Below are positions 16,342 through 19,568 of a stretch of 19,568 nucleotides of DNA, piece by piece. Position numbers and translations under genes: made by a program. Under the pieces are notes generated by a model. The model saw only the letters and a program-made list of their open reading frames with translations. It was not told the origin of the DNA and ran no database searches. Source of the DNA: an uncultured Bacteroidales bacterium. GTDB lineage: Bacteria; Bacteroidota; Bacteroidia; Bacteroidales; Paludibacteraceae. How positions within the stretch are numbered: the first letter of the stretch is position 1; every line of letters starts with the position of its first letter. The DNA is taken from NCBI GenBank assembly GCA_903929065.1, contig CAIYTJ010000102.1:1-19568 (forward strand), in the 5' to 3' direction.

Positions 16342-17994
16342 CTAAAGTTCATAAACCAGTTTCACAGTCTTTTTGTTGGATCCTATTTTTTCCTGCGTTT
16401 TGAAATATTCGAGCATTTTGGTTTTCATATCTTTTGCAACAATATTATATTCCGATTCTTTTACCACATTTATCGTTTCAAGTGGGTCTTTTTGGTAATC
16501 ATAAAGTTCAGTTGCATAAACCTTCAATTCAGTAAATAGCTGGTTTGTGCGGAAACCATCAGCCATCCAGATTGTAAACCGATATCGTTCGGTTCGCAAG
16601 GTATAACCCATAATATCAGTATCGGTAAAACCCCGGTTTTTGGCTTCTTTTTCATCGATTATACGGTAATATTGACTTACGCCATACTCTTTTACCTTCG
16701 TTTTTTGATTTTTCATCAAGGAAACTAAACTTCTGCCATCCAAATTCTTAGGAGTTGGGATTCCGGTTATATCACAAAGAGTCGGGAAAATATCTACAAA
16801 TTCGGTAATCGATTTTGTTTTTCCTGAAGGAATTTTGGGTGCAGAAATAATCAACGGAGCTCGGGTTGATTCCTCAAAATTGGTATCTTTTCCCCATTGG
16901 TCGTGGTCACCTAAATGCCAACCGTGATCGCCCCAAAGTACTACAACCGTATTATCCGAAATGCCCAACGAATCAAGCGTATTCAGCAATATCCCAACCT
17001 GTGCATCGGCATACGAAACAGCAGCATAATAGCCATGAATCAACTCCTTTTGCTTATTTATATCTTTTAATCCGGTACCATGCGTTAAATCAGTATACTC
17101 ACAAAAGGGCGGAATATCGGTAAATCGCTTGAATTCATCTGAGCGGGTATAAGCCACATCCGGGCTGATTTTGGCGTGATGCTGAAACTCAGCCAGAGGC
17201 ATTTTTTCGCGTTGGTATAAATCCCAGTATTTTTTAGGCGAAACAAAGGGTAAGTGCGGTCGCTGAAATCCAACAGCCATAAAAAAGGGTTTTTGGGCAT
17301 TTTTTAAAGCAATAATTTCGTCTTTTGCTTTGAGAGCAACTGCACCGTCACGGTAAGCATTATCGGGCACATCGGCACATTCTGTGGCTACTTTGGCATT
17401 CACTTTGGCGTATTGACCGGCATCATTTTTAGTCACCCCTTTTGCCAGTCCTTCCTGAATGTATTTTTCTATTTTTGCCTTGGTAATAGGGTCGTGATAA
17501 TAGTATAAAGTAGGTGGTCCGGTTTGTTTTGAGAATTTATCCACAGGCGACAGATAAGGAACACTCCAAGATGCAGGATCTGAATCTTTCACACTTTTCT
17601 CGTGAAATATTTTCCCAATACCCGACGTTTCATACCCATTTATTTTGAAATACTGTGGAAGTGTAATAATATCGGGGTGAACGTCACGAATTTGAGTGTC
17701 ACAGTCCCAAATTTGCGTATAATCCGGTCGCATACCGGTAAGTAGACTGGATCGGGAACCGCCAGAAACTGCTTGTTGACAATAATTGCTAAGAAAAACA
17801 CTTCCTTTTGAAGCCAATCGGTCAATATTCGGTGTTTTGACAAGTGTATCGCCATAACAACCCAGAATTGGTTTCAAATCGTCGACTGCAATAAAGAGAA
17901 CATTGAGCTTTGACTCTTTTTTCTCTTTTGCAAAAGTAAAAAATGGCAGAGTGGCAAGTCCTGCTAATACCAGATTTTGTTTTGTGATTAGCAT
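16342..17994 (-). CDS. Iduronate-2-sulfatase-like sulfatase with atypical S-G-G-S-R motif, secreted
   Basis: Predicted family S1 sulfatase, 550 residues, paralogous to the one at 7235-8776 and IDS-like. The signal peptide ends near T-F-A|K (residue 22). Visible active-site residues are Asp38/Asp39 (V-D-D), Lys128 and His131 (G-K-I-F-H, as in IDS Lys135/His138), His247 (R-P-H-L-P-F), Asp356/His357 (W-G-D-H-G-W) and Lys369. The maturation motif at residues 77-81 reads S-G-G-S-R (TCT GGC GGT TCC CGA), followed by S-S-L-L-T-G-M-R-P-D. The Pro of the usual C/S-x-P-x-R core is replaced by Gly, while Ser77 and Arg81 are kept. An insertion of about 30 residues (about 160-200) relative to the paralogue lies between the maturation motif and the His247 region. 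It follows the NagB/PIG-L gene by 28 bases and precedes GH2 by 26. Activity on a 2-O-sulfated uronic acid is possible from homology. The Gly variant may alter formylglycine formation. Confidence 0.9.
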   Translation of the reverse strand: MLITKQNLVLAGLATLPFFTFAKEKKESKLNVLFIAVDDLKPILGCYGDTLVKTPNIDRLASKGSVFLSNYCQQAVSGGSRSSLLTGMRPDYTQIWDCDTQIRDVHPDIITLPQYFKINGYETSGIGKIFHEKSVKDSDPASWSVPYLSPVDKFSKQTGPPTLYYYHDPITKAKIEKYIQEGLAKGVTKNDAGQYAKVNAKVATECADVPDNAYRDGAVALKAKDEIIALKNAQKPFFMAVGFQRPHLPFVSPKKYWDLYQREKMPLAEFQHHAKISPDVAYTRSDEFKRFTDIPPFCEYTDLTHGTGLKDINKQKELIHGYYAAVSYADAQVGILLNTLDSLGISDNTVVVLWGDHGWHLGDHDQWGKDTNFEESTRAPLIISAPKIPSGKTKSITEFVDIFPTLCDITGIPTPKNLDGRSLVSLMKNQKTKVKEYGVSQYYRIIDEKEAKNRGFTDTDIMGYTLRTERYRFTIWMADGFRTNQLFTELKVYATELYDYQKDPLETINVVKESEYNIVAKDMKTKMLEYFKTQEKIGSNKKTVKLVYEL

Positions 17995-18022
17995 TAGAAT
18001 CTTAGATTTGAGTTGTTGGAAT

Positions 18023-19568
18023 TTATTTTTTATACTCTACAAATGCTTCGATAGCTTCGTAGGATGCCAGACCTAAATTATTGTATAACAGTGCAGTGGC
18101 TTGATTTCTATCTTCTGCCCGTTGCCAGAATAGTCGTTCATCATCGCCCAGAAATGGAGCACTTTCCATTTGAGAATGATGTTTCAGAATGGAATTACGT
18201 TTTCGTCGAAGTTCTTCAGGACTAATTGGTACTGCCATTTCTATATGATCTATTTCCCATTCTGCCCACGCCCCACGATACATCCAAATGCGACATTCTT
18301 TCATCCATTCGGTTGCCTTCAACTCCTGAATGGCAGCCAGAGTAGCATCCAAACATACTTTGTGTGTTCCGTGCGGATCGGACAAATCACCTGCAACGAA
18401 AATCTGATGCGGCTGAATCGTATCGAGCAGTGGTATTATTTTGAGAACATCTTTTTCTGATAGTTTTGCTTTCTGAACTTTCCCTGTTTCGTAAAATGGC
18501 AAATCCAAAAAGTGAACATTTTCAGGTTTTACACCTATAAAACGGCAAGCAGAACGGGCTTCCTCGCGCCTGATTTGAGATTTTAAATAAAGAACATCCT
18601 GTGTGTCTGCATCTCCGGTTCTCTTTTCTTCTTTCAGAAAATGAATCATCTCAGTATTCTTTGTGTAAAGCACATTGTCAACTGATTCAAAATGCTGTAC
18701 AACGTTTTGCATTAACGATACATAGCGAATTACTTCTTCGTCAGCTACCGCAATATTTCCGGAAGTCTGATAAACGACGTATACATCATGTTGCTGATCT
18801 ACAAGGCGTTGAAGTGTTCCACCCATCGAAATCACATCGTCATCGGGATGCGGACTGAAAATCAATACCCGTTTTGGATATGGATTGGCCCTTTCAGGGC
18901 GATTGGTATCATCAGCATTTGGTTTTCCACCCGGCCATCCTGTTATGGTATGTTGTAAATCGTTGAATATCTTTATATTGACATTGTATGCCGAACCATA
19001 TTGCGCCAACAATTCATCCAGGCCATGCTGATTATAGTCTTTGTTGGTAAGTTTCAGGATGGGTTTTCCGGTTTCCTTACAAAGCCAGACAATGGCTCTC
19101 CGAATTAGTTTATCGTTCCACACACATGGTCCAACCAACCAGGGATGACTAATGCGTGTAAGATATTGAGCTGCACTTAAATCGATGGCAGCCATTGCAT
19201 TCTTATGTAATTGAAGAAAAGATGCCGGAACAGCATCATCGGTTTTTCCTTCAATAATTTCCTTTAAAATGGCTGATTTATGTTCTCCCCAGGCAAGTAA
19301 AATTACCTGTTTTGCATTCAGCAAAGTGGAAAGACCAATAGTGATAGCACTTGACGGAACTTCGGAAATTGAACTGTAATAGCGTTGCAGGTCACGTTGT
19401 GATTCATTGTCGAGCAACATGAGTCGAGTGAGCGTACTTATTTGTGATCCAGGTTCATTGTATGCAATATTACCAACCAAACCCACACTTACCAACACCA
19501 AATCGAGACCTTCATGTTGCTCAATAAGTTCCTCATAATGACGGCAAAAATCGTATACATTGGAACGG
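18023..19568 (-). CDS. NagB-like / PIG-L (LmbE) fusion protein, 5' end outside the window
   Basis: Partial cytoplasmic protein; about 515 residues are visible and the frame stays open to the right edge. Similar Bacteroidota fusions run to about 660 residues, so roughly 150 N-terminal residues are missing. The visible part of the NagB-like domain includes Y-N-E-P-G-S (19462-19445) and H-P-W-L-V-G-P-C-V-W-N-D. In E. coli NagB this region deaminates glucosamine-6-phosphate to fructose-6-phosphate. Here the D-G-H of the active-site loop reads V-G-N (19477-19469), so classical deaminase activity is doubtful. A C-terminal PIG-L domain follows with P-H-P-D-D-D (18853-18836) and D-P-H-G-T-H (about 18379-18362), the expected zinc-binding and catalytic motifs of de-N-acetylases. 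No signal peptide can be judged. A TTG at 19501 could be read as a start, but family-like residues (Y-D-F-C-R-H-Y-E-E-L) continue upstream of it in frame. Likely role: handling an amino sugar released by the operon's enzymes. Confidence 0.85.
   Translation of the reverse strand, partial: RSNVYDFCRHYEELIEQHEGLDLVLVSVGLVGNIAYNEPGSQISTLTRLMLLDNESQRDLQRYYSSISEVPSSAITIGLSTLLNAKQVILLAWGEHKSAILKEIIEGKTDDAVPASFLQLHKNAMAAIDLSAAQYLTRISHPWLVGPCVWNDKLIRRAIVWLCKETGKPILKLTNKDYNQHGLDELLAQYGSAYNVNIKIFNDLQHTITGWPGGKPNADDTNRPERANPYPKRVLIFSPHPDDDVISMGGTLQRLVDQQHDVYVVYQTSGNIAVADEEVIRYVSLMQNVVQHFESVDNVLYTKNTEMIHFLKEEKRTGDADTQDVLYLKSQIRREEARSACRFIGVKPENVHFLDLPFYETGKVQKAKLSEKDVLKIIPLLDTIQPHQIFVAGDLSDPHGTHKVCLDATLAAIQELKATEWMKECRIWMYRGAWAEWEIDHIEMAVPISPEELRRKRNSILKHHSQMESAPFLGDDERLFWQRAEDRNQATALLYNNLGLASYEAIEAFVEYKK

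Noticed and set aside
19499..19501. TTG at 19501 as the true start of the NagB/PIG-L gene
   Set aside because: The frame continues to the window edge with family-like residues, and starting there would delete most of the NagB-like fold. I treat the gene as 5'-truncated by the window. An exact count of A residues at about 19500-19503 matters for frame continuity, and I see no independent support for a real frameshift.
1..19568. tRNA, rRNA, CRISPR array, insertion sequence or transposase
   Set aside because: I saw no cloverleaf-like sequence, regular spacer-repeat pattern, transposase frame or terminal inverted repeats. Nearly all of the window is accounted for by the nine minus-strand genes.

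Overview
The window is one dense stretch of Bacteroidota-type DNA in which every supported gene lies on the minus strand, so transcription runs from high to low coordinates. The phylum is inferred from three things. Sec signal peptides often end in an A-x-A or similar site followed by Gln. Start codons are preceded by A/T-rich sequence without Shine-Dalgarno motifs. The gene content is typical of a polysaccharide utilisation locus (PUL). A marine, gut or sediment Bacteroidales/Marinilabiliales-like organism would fit, but I cannot name a genus.

Layout in transcription order: (1) 19568-18023, a NagB-like/PIG-L fusion protein, cut by the right edge; (2) 17994-16342, an iduronate-2-sulfatase-like sulfatase; (3) 16315-14075, a GH2 enzyme; (4) 14047-11117, a second, larger GH2 enzyme; (5) 11101-8801, a GH63/MGH1-like (alpha/alpha)6 glycoside hydrolase; (6) 8776-7235, a second iduronate-2-sulfatase-like sulfatase; (7) 7227-4678, a short PL8 lyase; (8) 4668-3187, a third sulfatase of a different S1 branch; (9) 3172-242, a full-length PL8 chondroitin-ABC-lyase-like enzyme. 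All gaps are 7 to 28 bases, so the nine genes very probably form one polycistronic unit whose promoter lies beyond the right edge. A 9-bp perfect inverted repeat sits on the last stop codon, followed by about 230 bases of A/T-rich non-coding DNA.

How they may work together: eight of the nine products carry Sec signal peptides without a lipobox Cys, so they are predicted to act in the periplasm or outside the cell. The two PL8 lyases would cut a uronic-acid-containing, probably hexosamine-containing glycan by beta-elimination. Three sulfatases would remove sulfate esters, and two GH2 enzymes plus the GH63-like enzyme would trim non-reducing ends. The remaining gene is cytoplasmic and combines an amino-sugar-phosphate isomerase/deaminase fold with a de-N-acetylase fold, which fits processing of a released amino sugar. 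Together this suggests a system for a sulfated glycosaminoglycan or glycosaminoglycan-like polymer. No GH88/GH105 unsaturated uronyl hydrolase, SusC/SusD pair, kinase or regulator is visible here.

The most unusual points are a sulfatase whose maturation motif reads S-G-G-S-R instead of S-x-P-x-R, a NagB-like domain that has lost the Asp and His of the deaminase active-site loop, and a GH63-like enzyme with an apparent Asp-to-Glu change at the general-acid position.
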